A DNA stretch of 53,886 nucleotides from Thomasclavelia spiroformis (GCA_016901755.1 JACJKV010000019.1:1-53886), one strand, 5' to 3'. Counted from the first letter of the stretch, positions 25,368-35,083 are shown. Made by a program: numbers and translations. The notes: generated by a model from the sequence alone, not told the origin.

Positions 25368-26465
25368 TTAATAACAAATATTATTTTCACACTTCTCTCC
25401 TATTATTTTTTTTGCTGCGTATTCTCCTGAAGCAAAAGCAAAATGAAGATTATATCCACCACAGTCTCCATCCACATTTAAAGCTTCGCCACAAACATAG
25501 ATACCAGGATATTTTTTCAACTGCAGATTTTCATCAATTTCGTCCAGACTGACACCACCATGACAAACCTGAGCCTTATCAATACCCATAGTACCTGTCA
25601 CATCGAAAATCAGATGCTTAGGATCTGATTTTTTATCATTAAGCAAGGCAGCCAGTTTTTCATGAAACAGGCCATCAGCGCCATAGCGTTTAAATTCATC
25701 ATAAGCCAGTTCTGGCAGCAAATCGATAACGATACGAGGCTGACGCAGATTTTCCACATGACGTGAAAGCTGCATAATGCAGATTCCTGATAAACCATAA
25801 TCAGTAAAAAGGACTTCTCCTTTTTTTTCATCAGTCAAATGACGACCATCATATAAATAAACCGTTGCTTTGACTCTCAAGCCTTTTAAAGTTTTATACA
25901 CTGGTCTGGTTTTTAACTGAACCAGACTAGGTGAAAAAGGAACCAGTTGAACTTTAAGTTTTTTTAACATATCAAGATTATGTTCACCTGAAAGATGACT
26001 TGCAGGTGACCCCGTAGCAATAACGATTTTATCACTATGATATATACCCTGACTGGTAATCAGTTTATAATTTTTATCTTTTTCAATTCTCAATACTTCA
26101 CACTGTTCAATAAAAACCGTTTCATCTTTATGTTTCAGCAAAGCATTTTTTACCGAAAGACTGGATAAAGAATAAGGATAAATCAAATCCCCTTCATAAC
26201 GCAGCTTTAATGACAGTGCATCAAAAAAACGATGGACATCAAACTGTTCAATGATATGTCTGATAATCGGATGATCAGTATTATAGCTGTTCATCTGGAT
26301 ATGACGATGAGAGATATTACAGCGACCATTGCCACTGGCTAAAATTTTACGTGCTGACTTTTGTGACTGCTCTAAAACAAAAATCTGATATTCTTTATTT
26401 TTAATGAGCGTATTCATACAAGCTAAACCACTTGCTCCTGCTCCTATAATCGTTACTGTTTCCAT
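25368..26465 (-). CDS. HI0933/BaiN-like flavoprotein
   Basis: FAD-binding protein of the aminoacetone oxidase/BaiN family, about 365 residues. The dinucleotide fold GAGASGLACMNTLI starts at residue 8, followed by RKILASGNGRCNISH, the family fingerprint, and a C-terminal 'GGVSLDEID' and 'GEALNVDGDCGGYNLHFAFASGEYAA'. BaiN is linked to bile-acid 7-dehydroxylation in one gut clostridium, but most members have no proven substrate. The ATG at 26465 is preferred over a GTG nine bases earlier because AAAGGTG is better placed. It is divergent from yebC. Confidence 0.9.
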   Translation of the reverse strand: METVTIIGAGASGLACMNTLIKNKEYQIFVLEQSQKSARKILASGNGRCNISHRHIQMNSYNTDHPIIRHIIEQFDVHRFFDALSLKLRYEGDLIYPYSLSSLSVKNALLKHKDETVFIEQCEVLRIEKDKNYKLITSQGIYHSDKIVIATGSPASHLSGEHNLDMLKKLKVQLVPFSPSLVQLKTRPVYKTLKGLRVKATVYLYDGRHLTDEKKGEVLFTDYGLSGICIMQLSRHVENLRQPRIVIDLLPELAYDEFKRYGADGLFHEKLAALLNDKKSDPKHLIFDVTGTMGIDKAQVCHGGVSLDEIDENLQLKKYPGIYVCGEALNVDGDCGGYNLHFAFASGEYAAKKIIGEKCENNICY

Positions 26466-26526
26466 ATTTTTCACCTTTTCAAGATGATATTATACTATAA
26501 TCATAAGAGATATGAAATGACAAACC

Positions 26527-26555
26527 TTGAAAAAAACGTTTGACTTTTGTATAAT
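26527..26555 (+). promoter_or_regulatory. Promoter of yebC
   Basis: TTGAAA (26527-26532), a 17-base spacer and TATAAT (26550-26555), 36 bases before the yebC start. Confidence 0.8.
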
Positions 26556-26590
26556 GACTAGGGTAATTACAATTCAAGGAGGATTTTTCA

Positions 26591-27322
26591 ATGGGAAGAG
26601 CACATGAAGTACGTAAAGTTGCGATGGCAAAAACCGCTGCAGCTAAAGCTAAATTATATTCCAGATATGGTAAAGAATTATATTTAGCTGCTAAAGCTGG
26701 TGGTACTGATCCAGATGGTAACTTAACGTTAAGAAGACTGATCGCTAAAGCCAAAAAAGAACAAGTCCCTGCAAACGTTATTAAAAACGCTATTGATAGA
26801 GTAAAAAGTGGTGCAACTGAAAACTATGAAGAAAAAACATTTGAAGGATATGGACCAAATGGTTCAACTGTTATTGTTAAATGTTTAACTGATAATATCA
26901 ATCGTACAATTTCTCAGGTTCGTCCTGCATTTACTAAATCAAAAGCTAAACTGGGAAATGAAGGTTCAGTATCTTATTTATATGATACATATTCAATTTT
27001 AACATTCAAAGGTTTAGATGAAGAACAGACACTAGAAGCTTTAATGGAAGCTGATGCTGACTGTCAGGAAATTGAAACATTAGAAGATGGTTCAATCGAA
27101 TTAACAGGAGCACCAACAGATCTTTATAAAATGAAAGAAGCTATTGAAGCTGCATGTCCAACAGCAGAATTTGATGTTGAAGAAATCGCTACTACACCTC
27201 AGGATTATGTTGAACTTAATGGTGATGATATGGCATTATTTGAAAGACTGATGAATCTGTTAAACGAATGTGATGATGTTGACAAAATTTATCATAACGT
27301 TAAAAACTATGAGGGAGAATAA
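26591..27322 (+). CDS. YebC/PmpR family protein
   Basis: Widely conserved TACO1/YebC family, 243 residues. First described as transcription regulators; recent work links the family to translation of proline-rich stretches. The N-terminus GRAHEVRKVAMAKTAAAKAKLYSRYGKEL is the family signature, followed by LRRLIAKAKKEQVPANVIKNAI and 'GYGPNGSTVIVKCLTDNINRT'. A strong ribosome site (AAGGAGG) and a consensus promoter suggest steady expression. The thioesterase gene follows after 14 bases. Confidence 0.95.
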   Translation: MGRAHEVRKVAMAKTAAAKAKLYSRYGKELYLAAKAGGTDPDGNLTLRRLIAKAKKEQVPANVIKNAIDRVKSGATENYEEKTFEGYGPNGSTVIVKCLTDNINRTISQVRPAFTKSKAKLGNEGSVSYLYDTYSILTFKGLDEEQTLEALMEADADCQEIETLEDGSIELTGAPTDLYKMKEAIEAACPTAEFDVEEIATTPQDYVELNGDDMALFERLMNLLNECDDVDKIYHNVKNYEGE

Positions 27323-27336
27323 CCCTCATTTTTAGC

Positions 27337-27768
27337 ATGAAAACTATTCAGCCTTACCAGCACATCGCCAAGTATTACGAAACAGATCAGATGGCGATCA
27401 TTCATCATTCTAATTACATTCGTTGGTTTGAAGAAGCCCGTATCGACTATCTCAAACAAATCGGCTTACCTTACCATATCATGGAAGAAAAAGGTATCAT
27501 TTCACCAGTTTTAGAAGTCAGCTGTCAGTATCATAAAATGATGCGTTTTGAAGACACAGCTACCATTTATGTAAAGATGACCAGTTATAATGGTATTAAA
27601 TTTGAAATCGACTATGAAATTTATAATCAGCATCAGGAACTATGTACGACCGGTCATTCTAAACACTGTTTCTTAAATAAATCAGGAAGACCAGTTTCTT
27701 TAAAGCGTACTCATCCAGAATATCATGAAATTCTGAATCAGCTGCTTAATGAAAATAAAAATCTGTAG
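27337..27768 (+). CDS. Acyl-CoA thioesterase, YbgC/FadM hotdog family
   Basis: Single hotdog-fold domain of 143 residues that hydrolyses acyl-CoA thioesters. The catalytic segment YYETDQMAIIHHSNYIRWFEEARIDYL contains the Asp-x3-(I/V)-x2-H pattern typical of the 4-hydroxybenzoyl-CoA thioesterase/YbgC group. The chain length it acts on cannot be read from sequence. It lies 14 bases after yebC with no clear ribosome site, so it is probably translated by coupling. A shared terminator follows. Confidence 0.88.
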   Translation: MKTIQPYQHIAKYYETDQMAIIHHSNYIRWFEEARIDYLKQIGLPYHIMEEKGIISPVLEVSCQYHKMMRFEDTATIYVKMTSYNGIKFEIDYEIYNQHQELCTTGHSKHCFLNKSGRPVSLKRTHPEYHEILNQLLNENKNL

Positions 27769-27770
27769 TA

Positions 27771-27800
27771 AAAAAGTCACTTCAGATAAAGTGACTTTTT
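27771..27800. terminator. Bidirectional terminator between thioesterase and zinc-ribbon gene
   Basis: A 12-bp stem (AAAAAGTCACTT / AAGTGACTTTTT) with a 6-base loop between two convergent genes. Confidence 0.88.
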
Positions 27801-28090
27801 TACTGTTCAATTTCTTCCAGTTCATACTTTTCATAATATATCAGCAAAATATTCATAATAATATCGATGGCCCAGTAGAAAAGAATAAACACTGACAGTC
27901 CGACCAGCCAATCATATTTTAAAGTAGTAATCATATACAAAGCTGGAATAAAAGCGATAAGTATTGGAATAAAACCAACACCACTAGGAAAATGAATCTG
28001 ATATACGGTGTGACATTCAGGACAGATCTGTCTGCCTTTATATGCAAAAGAAGAATCCTTGAATTCATGATCACAATAACGACATCGCAT
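27800..28090 (-). CDS. Small zinc-ribbon membrane protein
   Basis: 96 residues. The N-terminal domain has two CXXC pairs (C3/C6 and C23/C26), a probable zinc ribbon, followed by two hydrophobic helices (about 38-55 and 60-85) and an acidic tail. Similar small CXXC membrane proteins are common in Firmicutes with no known role. The start shares a base with the manA stop (TAATG), so it is coupled to manA. Confidence 0.75.
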   Translation of the reverse strand: MRCRYCDHEFKDSSFAYKGRQICPECHTVYQIHFPSGVGFIPILIAFIPALYMITTLKYDWLVGLSVFILFYWAIDIIMNILLIYYEKYELEEIEQ

Positions 28091-29025
28091 TATAATGTAC
28101 AGATCATCACTGTCATATTTCCCTTGAAATCCGTTGATTTCTGATCAGAACATACAACAAAATGATCACCTTTCTTCACTGCTTTTCCATCAGCCATACC
28201 TTCACCTTCGACAATTGAAACCAGCTGAAATGGCTTGTCATTGACAATACTGGCTGATCCATTAAGATCATATTTATTTAAAGTCAGATATTGTGATGAA
28301 ACCAGCTGTGTTCTGGTACCATGCTCCAGATTTTCAACGACCTGATCATCTAAACTGTATGGTTTAAAAGGAACTGTCGTAACATCTATAGACTGCTGTA
28401 CATGAAGCTGTCTTTCCTGACCATCTTTATCTTTTCGATGATAATCATAAACACGATAGGTAATATCTGAAGACTGCTGTGCTTCATAAATCAATGATCC
28501 TTTACAGATTGCATGAATTGTACCACTTGGAATATAGAAAAAATCCCCTTTATGAATTTCAAAAGAATTCAGTAAATGATCATAATCATCATTTTCAATA
28601 GCCTGTATCAGTTCATCTTTAGTTTTAGCATGATGTCCCATCACCATCTGGGTATTTTTATCACAATCTAAAACATACCAGCATTCCGTCTTTCCTAAAG
28701 AATTTTCATGAACCTTGGCATATTCATCATCAGGATGAACCTGAACTGACAGATCATTGCAGGCATCAATGATTTTCACTAAAAGTGGAAACTGTTCATC
28801 TTGAATATCACCAAATAATTCACGATGACTGGCAAATACCTGTGAAAGAGTCTGACCTGCAAATTCTCCTTCTACGATCTGACAGTCACCATGACGATGA
28901 GCTGAAATAGCCCAGCATTCTCCTGTCTGCTCACTTGGTATATCGTAACCATAAACATCTTTTAATTTGTGACCACCCCAAATCATTTCTTTAAATACGG
29001 GTCTGATCCATAAAATATGTCCCAT
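28090..29025 (-). CDS. manA: Mannose-6-phosphate isomerase, class I
   Basis: Interconverts mannose 6-phosphate and fructose 6-phosphate, feeding mannose into glycolysis or supplying sugar nucleotides. Cupin-fold, 311 residues, the short Firmicute form. Zinc ligands are in 'LSVQVHPDDEYA' and 'GKTECWYVL', with the later 'YIPSGTIHAI' and the catalytic-Arg region SDITYRVYDYHR. GGAGGAAAACAG precedes the ATG. It is the first gene of a two-gene unit. Confidence 0.95.
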   Translation of the reverse strand: MGHILWIRPVFKEMIWGGHKLKDVYGYDIPSEQTGECWAISAHRHGDCQIVEGEFAGQTLSQVFASHRELFGDIQDEQFPLLVKIIDACNDLSVQVHPDDEYAKVHENSLGKTECWYVLDCDKNTQMVMGHHAKTKDELIQAIENDDYDHLLNSFEIHKGDFFYIPSGTIHAICKGSLIYEAQQSSDITYRVYDYHRKDKDGQERQLHVQQSIDVTTVPFKPYSLDDQVVENLEHGTRTQLVSSQYLTLNKYDLNGSASIVNDKPFQLVSIVEGEGMADGKAVKKGDHFVVCSDQKSTDFKGNMTVMICTL

Positions 29026-29090
29026 CTGTTTTCCTCCTGTTTCGTTTATAAATTCATTATAAACTGTTCATCTTTGTTTTTCAGTAATTT

Positions 29091-29732
29091 TTACATATTA
29101 TGAATAATTTTTAAAATATCCATAGGCTGTGATGCTAAAAAATCAGCTCCCTGCAAATCCTCTTCATCTCTAAAGCCCCATAAACAGCCAATACATTTTA
29201 CTTTAGCATTCTTGGCTGTATCGACATCTACATGACTGTCACCAATAAACACAGTTTCATCTTTTTTAACATCCAGCAGTGACATAGCCAGCTGTGTCAG
29301 ACAAGGATGTGGTTTTTTAGGCTGATAAGCCGTATTGCCAAAAACATAGGCAAACTTTCCAGGAAATAATGCGTTAACAATAGCTGAAGCATTTGCTTTT
29401 GGTTTGTTTGTTACTACTGCCAGCTGATACCCCTCCTGACAAAGTATATCAATGAGTTCTTTCATCTGAGGATATGGTTTTGTATGTTCCAGACAATGTA
29501 AACTGTAATACTGGTCAAAACGTTGTCGATAAGCTTTGACCTGATCTTTTTTCTCCTTAGGCAAAGCTCTTTCAATAAGCTTATCGACACCATTGCCAAC
29601 AAACTGTTTATATTCATCAAGATCATGTAATGGCAGCTGATCCTCTTTTAAAAGTTCATTAGTCGCGATAGCCAGATCTTCAATGGAATCAACCAGCGTA
29701 CCATCCAGATCGAATATTAATGTTTTTATCAT
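29091..29732 (-). CDS. HAD-superfamily phosphatase, phosphoglycolate phosphatase-like
   Basis: Cytosolic Mg2+-dependent phosphatase, 213 residues. Motif I FDLDGTLVDS (8-17) holds the nucleophile Asp, motif II is VVTNKP, and motifs III/IV are KPHPCL...VFIGDSHVDVDTAKNAKV. The helical cap and the sequence 'NGVDKLIERALP' place it near Gph/PpaX. The substrate (phosphoglycolate, pyrophosphate or another small phosphate ester) is not determined. TAGGAGATAGAA precedes the ATG. Confidence 0.88.
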   Translation of the reverse strand: MIKTLIFDLDGTLVDSIEDLAIATNELLKEDQLPLHDLDEYKQFVGNGVDKLIERALPKEKKDQVKAYRQRFDQYYSLHCLEHTKPYPQMKELIDILCQEGYQLAVVTNKPKANASAIVNALFPGKFAYVFGNTAYQPKKPHPCLTQLAMSLLDVKKDETVFIGDSHVDVDTAKNAKVKCIGCLWGFRDEEDLQGADFLASQPMDILKIIHNM

Positions 29733-29812
29733 TTCTATCTCCTATCTTTTTTTGTATATTATAGCACAATGAAGTCAAGAAATGTGATACAATACTTGCG
29801 AGGTGAAAAAAA

Positions 29813-30013
29813 ATGAAACAACAGCCAAAAGATGTCTTTATGTCCCTGTTTACTGCTATAGGTGGGATACTAGGTATCATTATCTATTTTATATGTACAT
29901 ATTTATTAAAAAATTATCAGACCATTGGCGCATTATCTATTTTCGTTTTAGCGATTTTATTTAGAGTCATTGGTCATACCATGGATAATATTTTAAGTCA
30001 AAGAAAAAGATAG
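29813..30013 (+). CDS. Small two-helix membrane protein
   Basis: 66 residues, not recognised. Two hydrophobic helices (about 10-31 and 38-55) and a basic C-terminus (SQRKR). A strong ribosome site (GAGGTGA) seven bases before the ATG and a TACAAT-like -10 upstream support expression. It is divergent from the HAD phosphatase gene and convergent with the carboxypeptidase gene, so it is a stand-alone unit. Confidence 0.65.
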   Translation: MKQQPKDVFMSLFTAIGGILGIIIYFICTYLLKNYQTIGALSIFVLAILFRVIGHTMDNILSQRKR

Positions 30014-30072
30014 AAACTAAGCAGCAATTTTCAACTGATCAACAGTTAGGATATTACTTAGTTCCTATCTTT
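30002..30072. terminator. Composite hairpin terminator between convergent genes
   Basis: Outer arms AAAAAGATAG..ACTAAG and CTTAGT..CTATCTTTTTT pair over about 18 bases with a two-base interruption, and an inner hairpin (AACTG / CAGTT) lies between them. It can terminate both the small membrane protein gene and the carboxypeptidase gene. Confidence 0.75.
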
Positions 30073-30073
30073 T

Positions 30074-31351
30074 TTAATATCTTCTACGATAACGATTATA
30101 TTTTCTTCGACGATTACGTCTGATTTTTCTAAAGATACTGCGAGCAATAAACAAAGCAATAATTAAGCCAGCTATAATACCGATGATCCATGGTATCACA
30201 GCAAAAGCGGTATCTTTAACTTTTGTAGAGAATTTTTTCTCAATGGCCGTGGAAGCTTTAAACGTTGTTTCATATAAGATTTCATCATCATATGTAACCT
30301 TCAAAGTTCCTACTTTATCTCCTTTTTCAACTGGAGCTTCAACATTATCAAAATGATATTCATAATTCAGTTTACCCTGGTCATAATTCACCGGTAAAAC
30401 AGCATTGATATCATCTTCCAGTAAAACATCAAATGATTCTTCTTCGCCATCTTTCACTTCAATTGTTTTTACTTTTTCACCTTTTTTATTTAAGTTAACG
30501 TACTGGTAATGAGATCCAATATACTGTCCCAAAGCTAAGGTATCATTGATCGTACAGTGACTGTAACCATCACTGTTACGGCAATAGCCAACAACACAAA
30601 TATAGGTATGACCATTAATATTTAATGAACTCGCTAAAGTATGCTGTGCTTTCATGGTATAACCACTTTTGCATCCCGTAATCATTGATGTATCAATATT
30701 AGCTCTTTTAGCATTATAGATAACTTTTTTGACCCATTGATGTTTACCATTGCTGGCATTATACTGATAACGATTAAACAGTTCTACAAAGTTTTCATTC
30801 TGCATGGCATATTGAGTAATTTTAGCCATATCATAAACCGTTGTATAATGATTATCATCATGGATTCCTGTCGTATTGACAAAATGCGTATCGGTCAGTC
30901 CCAGCTTCTGCGCCAGTTTATTCATATCATCAACAAACGCTTCCTGGCTGCCACTAGTATTATTGGCCAGTGCTCGACAGGCATCAGCTCCTGAAGGTAA
31001 CATAGCTCCCATAAAAACATCACGATAAGTAACAACTTCACCTACTTCAAAATTGGCAGCTGAGGCTCCAGTTTCCCAAACCGTATCAAGGTCACTTTGT
31101 GTAATAGTCACTGTTTTGTCTAAGTCATCAACTTTTTCCAAGGCACATATGATCGTTAGTATTTTTGTAATACTGGCAGGATACATCCTTTCTTTGGCAT
31201 TACGTTCATACAAGATCTTTCCACTTTCTTCATCAATGACAATAGCGTTCTGTGCTGATATCGAAACATTGTCTTCAATAGCCTTAAGTGGCATCATCGT
31301 TGAAAAAACAGTGATTATTGCAACCGCCGCAGCTAATATTTTTTTAAACAT
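30074..31351 (-). CDS. D-alanyl-D-alanine carboxypeptidase family protein (DacA/DacF-like)
   Basis: Low-molecular-weight PBP, 425 residues. A signal peptide is at 1-24, the catalytic domain carries SITK (about 60-63) and KSG, a beta-rich PBP5 C-terminal domain follows (about 270-370), then a membrane helix (WIIGIIAGLIIALFIARSIF) and a very basic tail (RKIRRNRRRKYNRYRRRY). The second motif reads SGAD where SGN is usual. It probably trims peptidoglycan in growing cells, in contrast to DacB at 7989. Its ribosome site GGGGGAGG lies in the end of the upstream permease gene, which it overlaps by 8 bases. Confidence 0.9.
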   Translation of the reverse strand: MFKKILAAAVAIITVFSTMMPLKAIEDNVSISAQNAIVIDEESGKILYERNAKERMYPASITKILTIICALEKVDDLDKTVTITQSDLDTVWETGASAANFEVGEVVTYRDVFMGAMLPSGADACRALANNTSGSQEAFVDDMNKLAQKLGLTDTHFVNTTGIHDDNHYTTVYDMAKITQYAMQNENFVELFNRYQYNASNGKHQWVKKVIYNAKRANIDTSMITGCKSGYTMKAQHTLASSLNINGHTYICVVGYCRNSDGYSHCTINDTLALGQYIGSHYQYVNLNKKGEKVKTIEVKDGEEESFDVLLEDDINAVLPVNYDQGKLNYEYHFDNVEAPVEKGDKVGTLKVTYDDEILYETTFKASTAIEKKFSTKVKDTAFAVIPWIIGIIAGLIIALFIARSIFRKIRRNRRRKYNRYRRRY

Positions 31352-32228
31352 CTTTTTTCCTCCCCCTTAAAAAAGATAATTTTGTTTCCGAAGTAATAAT
31401 CGCTATAAAAATAACTATAAATCCTAATGTAATCTGTAAATTGAGCTTTTCTGCTTTTAATAATATAGAAAACATGACTCCAAAAACTGATTCCAGACTT
31501 AAAATCAAAGCAGTAGTACATTCATTAACACGTTTTTGTCCAGAATTCTGAAAAATATATGCCACCGTGGTCGCAAAGAATGCCAGATACAGAATCTGCA
31601 GAATAACACCACTTTGAATCTGCGTAATAACTGACAGATCTTCAAACAGCAATGCCGATAACAGCGAAAACATACCAGCAAAAGCAAACTGTAAAGTTGT
31701 AACAATGATCGGCGTTGTTTTTTGCATAGCTTTTTCACAAATCAGAATATGCATTCCAAATAAAAAGCCACCTATTAATGTATAAATATCACCAAGATTC
31801 ATATTCAAAGAACTATCCAGTGAAACCAGACCTACACCAATAAAACAAAGCAATGCAGCTAGCCATTGGTATTTATCAGGCTTCTTTTTAAGCCAGATCC
31901 AGCTTAAAAAAGGAACGATCGTGCAATAAACTGCAGTTAAAAAAGCATTTTTACCTGGCGATGTCAGTCTTAAGCCAAATGTCTGCACTGTAAAAGCACA
32001 AAATAAAGCCAATCCAGCAAAAAAACCACCAGGAAGATCAGCAAGCCTGACGGTTTTAAGCTGACGAAAAAACAGCACCGACATAAATAATGTACTTAAA
32101 ATAAAACGAATACTTAACAGAATATGTGGTGTCAGGAAATCTACTGCATTTTTCATAATGACAAATGAACTTCCCCAAATCAGGGCTGAACCCAGCAGCA
32201 TCAGCTTACCTGTCAATTCCTTATTCAT
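31344..32228 (-). CDS. EamA/DMT-superfamily permease
   Basis: Ten-helix drug/metabolite transporter, 294 residues, made of two EamA repeats. Repeat starts are marked by 'LMLLGSALIWGSSFVIMK' and 'LGDIYTLIGGFLFGMHILICEKAM'. Substrates of this family (amino acids, nucleosides, toxic metabolites) cannot be predicted from sequence. Overlaps the following carboxypeptidase gene by 8 bases. TTTAAAGGAGT precedes the ATG. Confidence 0.9.
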   Translation of the reverse strand: MNKELTGKLMLLGSALIWGSSFVIMKNAVDFLTPHILLSIRFILSTLFMSVLFFRQLKTVRLADLPGGFFAGLALFCAFTVQTFGLRLTSPGKNAFLTAVYCTIVPFLSWIWLKKKPDKYQWLAALLCFIGVGLVSLDSSLNMNLGDIYTLIGGFLFGMHILICEKAMQKTTPIIVTTLQFAFAGMFSLLSALLFEDLSVITQIQSGVILQILYLAFFATTVAYIFQNSGQKRVNECTTALILSLESVFGVMFSILLKAEKLNLQITLGFIVIFIAIITSETKLSFLRGRKKDV

Positions 32229-32303
32229 TATTTTATACTCCTTTAAACCATAAAATCTTTTTTATAATAACATATTTCTACAGCTTTTTCAAAAAAACTA
32301 AAA

Positions 32304-32329
32304 AAAAGGCAGAAAAGCTCTGCCTTTAT
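32304..32329 (-). terminator. Terminator of ileS
   Basis: On the minus strand AAAGGCAGA / TCTGCCTTT with a short loop, then a long T-run. It overlaps the ileS stop. Confidence 0.85.
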
Positions 32330-35064
32330 TGTGCTACACGGTGCATGATGTCTGCACATCTGCAGCATAATTCGCCGTCCATTTCATTTTCATCGAAATA
32401 ATTCCAGCAACGTGGACATTGATGTCCATTAAATTTTTCAACTTTGATATAGCATGTATCATATTCTTCTAAAGTATCATCATCAACCAGTTCTACTTTA
32501 GCTACAATGAACAGCTGTTTCAGTTCATCAGCTAATTTAGCTAAAGGCTTATATTCATCTTTTAATGATAATGTAACCTTCGTTTCCATATTTGATTTAA
32601 TGATCTTTTCGTTTCTTAAACCTTCCATAGATTTTAAAACATCTTTTCTCAGCTCCATAAACTGACCAAAGAACTGCATAATTTCTGCTTCATTTTCAAT
32701 TTCAATCAGTTCATATTTTGGTTCAAGGAATACAGATTCTGCTTTATCATCATCACAATGGAAATGATCATGTAATTCTTCGCTGGTAAATACCAGAACT
32801 GGTGATAACAGTTTCATCATGATCTTAGCATGATAATACAGAACAGTTTGAACCTGTCTTCTTCTTAATGAATCAGCAGCTTCAATATATAAAATATCCT
32901 TAGTGAAATCCATATAGAATGAACTCAATGTATTTGTAAAATAATTCAGAATTTCCTGATTAGCACTAGCAAAATCATATTGGCTGTAAGCTTCATCATA
33001 TGCTTTCATCAGTTCATTTAATTTAGCCAGCATATATTTATCAACATCAGGAAGATCTTGAACTGCTACCAGATCCTTAGCTTTAAAATCATTTAAATTA
33101 CCTAAAACAAATCTCATCGTATTACGGATTTTACGATAACCTTCAGAAATCTGTTTCATGATATCATTAGAAATACGAACATCCTGCTGATACGCTACGG
33201 AAGTTGCCCAAAGTCTGACGATATCAGCCCCATACTGATTGACCAGTTTAATAGGATCTACAGTATTACCTAATGATTTAGACATTTTATTACCTTTACC
33301 ATCTAAAACGAAACCATGTGATAATACAGTTTTATATGGTGCTTTGCCATGAGCTGCAACTCCAATGATCAGTGAAGAGTTAAACCATCCACGATACTGG
33401 TCACTACCTTCAAAATACAGATCCACTGGATAATCATAACCTCTTTCGATCATGACACCAGTATGTGAACTTCCTGAATCAAACCAAACATCCATGATAT
33501 CTTTTTCCTTTTTAAAGATACCATTTGGTGAATGTTCGTTCGTATATCCTTCTGGTAACAGATATTTTTCATCTTTTTCAAACCAAATATTAGATCCATG
33601 TTCTCTAAACAGCTGAGCTACATGATCAAAAACTTCTTTTTCAATAATAGGCGTTCCATCTTCACAATAGAAAATAGGAATTGGGACACCCCATGTACGC
33701 TGACGAGAAATACACCAGTCACCACGTTCTTTGATCATATTATAAATTCTGATATGACCCCATTCATTGAGCCAGTTAACATGATCAATTTCATCTAACA
33801 GTTTTTCTCTGATTTTATCTAAAGAACAGAACCACTGATCAGTTGCTCTAAAGATAATAGGTTTTTTTGTACGCCAGTCATGAGGATAACTGTGAGTAAT
33901 AAATTCAAGCTTTAATAAAGCGCCAATTTCATCTAATTTTAATGTCACTGTTTTATTGGCATCATCAACATACTGTCCTGCCAGCCACTCACCACAGTCA
34001 GCCATCATACATCCATGTTCATCAACATTACAGTATGCTGGTAACCCATATTTCTGCCCAACAAAGAAGTCATCAGCCCCAAATCCTGGTGCGGTATGAA
34101 CACACCCGGTCCCTGAATCATCAGTAACGTGATCACCTAAAATAATTAATGATTCACGATCATATAATGGATGCTGACAGGTAATATATTCTAACTCTGA
34201 ACCTTTATAATGATTAATAACTTTATAATCACTGATTTCAAATTTAGCCATCAGTTCATCAACCATTGTTTCTAAAACGATCAGTTTCCCTTTTCCTGTT
34301 TCTACTAAAGCATAAACAAAATTAGCATTCAGACAGATAGCCAGGTTCGCTGGAATGGTCCATGGTGTTGTTGTCCAGATAACAAAATTAACATCATTAT
34401 CTAAAATACCTTTACCATCCTTAACTGCAAATTTTACGAAAATAGTTGGTGATTTAACATCATGATATTCAACTTCCGCTTCAGCTAAAGCTGATTCTGA
34501 AGATGGTGACCAGTAAACTGGTTTTAATCCTTTAAAAATCAGACCATCCATGGCCATCTTTGCAAATACTTCAATCTGTCTAGCTTCAAATTCATGCTGT
34601 AAAGTCAGATATGGATGTTTATAATCAGCAAATGTTCCCATTCTGATTAACTGTTCCATTTGCTTATTGACCTGTTCATGAGCATAAGCATCACATTTTT
34701 CTCTGAATTTAGCTGTATCCATTTCTTTACGGTTGACCCCTAATTTCTGGATAGCATTTTCAATAGGTAAACCATGAGTATCCCAGCCTGGAATATATGG
34801 CGTATATAATCCCTGCATATTTTTATAACGGCAAATAACATCCTTGATAACTTTATTAAGCATATGTCCCATATGCATATTACCATTAGCATATGGTGGA
34901 CCATCATGGAATACAAAACTGTCCTTTCCTTCATTTTGCTGAATAACTTTTTCATACATGTTGTTATCCTGCCATCTTTGAACATATTTAGGTTCTTTTT
35001 TTGGTAAGTTTCCACGCATTTCAAAGTCTGTTTTAGGCATTAATAACGTATCTTTATAATTCAT
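32326..35064 (-). CDS. ileS: Isoleucyl-tRNA synthetase
   Basis: Class I synthetase charging tRNA-Ile, 912 residues, typical bacterial type. The HIGH motif appears as GNMHMGHML (near 66), the editing CP1 domain includes the TTTPWTIPAN segment near 235, and KMSKS is in DGKGNKMSKSLGN near 600. The C-terminal zinc finger (CPRCWNYF...CCRCADIM) is complete. It is controlled by a T-box leader directly upstream. It lies after divIVA, as in Bacillus. Confidence 0.98.
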   Translation of the reverse strand: MNYKDTLLMPKTDFEMRGNLPKKEPKYVQRWQDNNMYEKVIQQNEGKDSFVFHDGPPYANGNMHMGHMLNKVIKDVICRYKNMQGLYTPYIPGWDTHGLPIENAIQKLGVNRKEMDTAKFREKCDAYAHEQVNKQMEQLIRMGTFADYKHPYLTLQHEFEARQIEVFAKMAMDGLIFKGLKPVYWSPSSESALAEAEVEYHDVKSPTIFVKFAVKDGKGILDNDVNFVIWTTTPWTIPANLAICLNANFVYALVETGKGKLIVLETMVDELMAKFEISDYKVINHYKGSELEYITCQHPLYDRESLIILGDHVTDDSGTGCVHTAPGFGADDFFVGQKYGLPAYCNVDEHGCMMADCGEWLAGQYVDDANKTVTLKLDEIGALLKLEFITHSYPHDWRTKKPIIFRATDQWFCSLDKIREKLLDEIDHVNWLNEWGHIRIYNMIKERGDWCISRQRTWGVPIPIFYCEDGTPIIEKEVFDHVAQLFREHGSNIWFEKDEKYLLPEGYTNEHSPNGIFKKEKDIMDVWFDSGSSHTGVMIERGYDYPVDLYFEGSDQYRGWFNSSLIIGVAAHGKAPYKTVLSHGFVLDGKGNKMSKSLGNTVDPIKLVNQYGADIVRLWATSVAYQQDVRISNDIMKQISEGYRKIRNTMRFVLGNLNDFKAKDLVAVQDLPDVDKYMLAKLNELMKAYDEAYSQYDFASANQEILNYFTNTLSSFYMDFTKDILYIEAADSLRRRQVQTVLYYHAKIMMKLLSPVLVFTSEELHDHFHCDDDKAESVFLEPKYELIEIENEAEIMQFFGQFMELRKDVLKSMEGLRNEKIIKSNMETKVTLSLKDEYKPLAKLADELKQLFIVAKVELVDDDTLEEYDTCYIKVEKFNGHQCPRCWNYFDENEMDGELCCRCADIMHRVAQ

Positions 35065-35083
35065 ACTTTTCTCCCTTTCCTGT

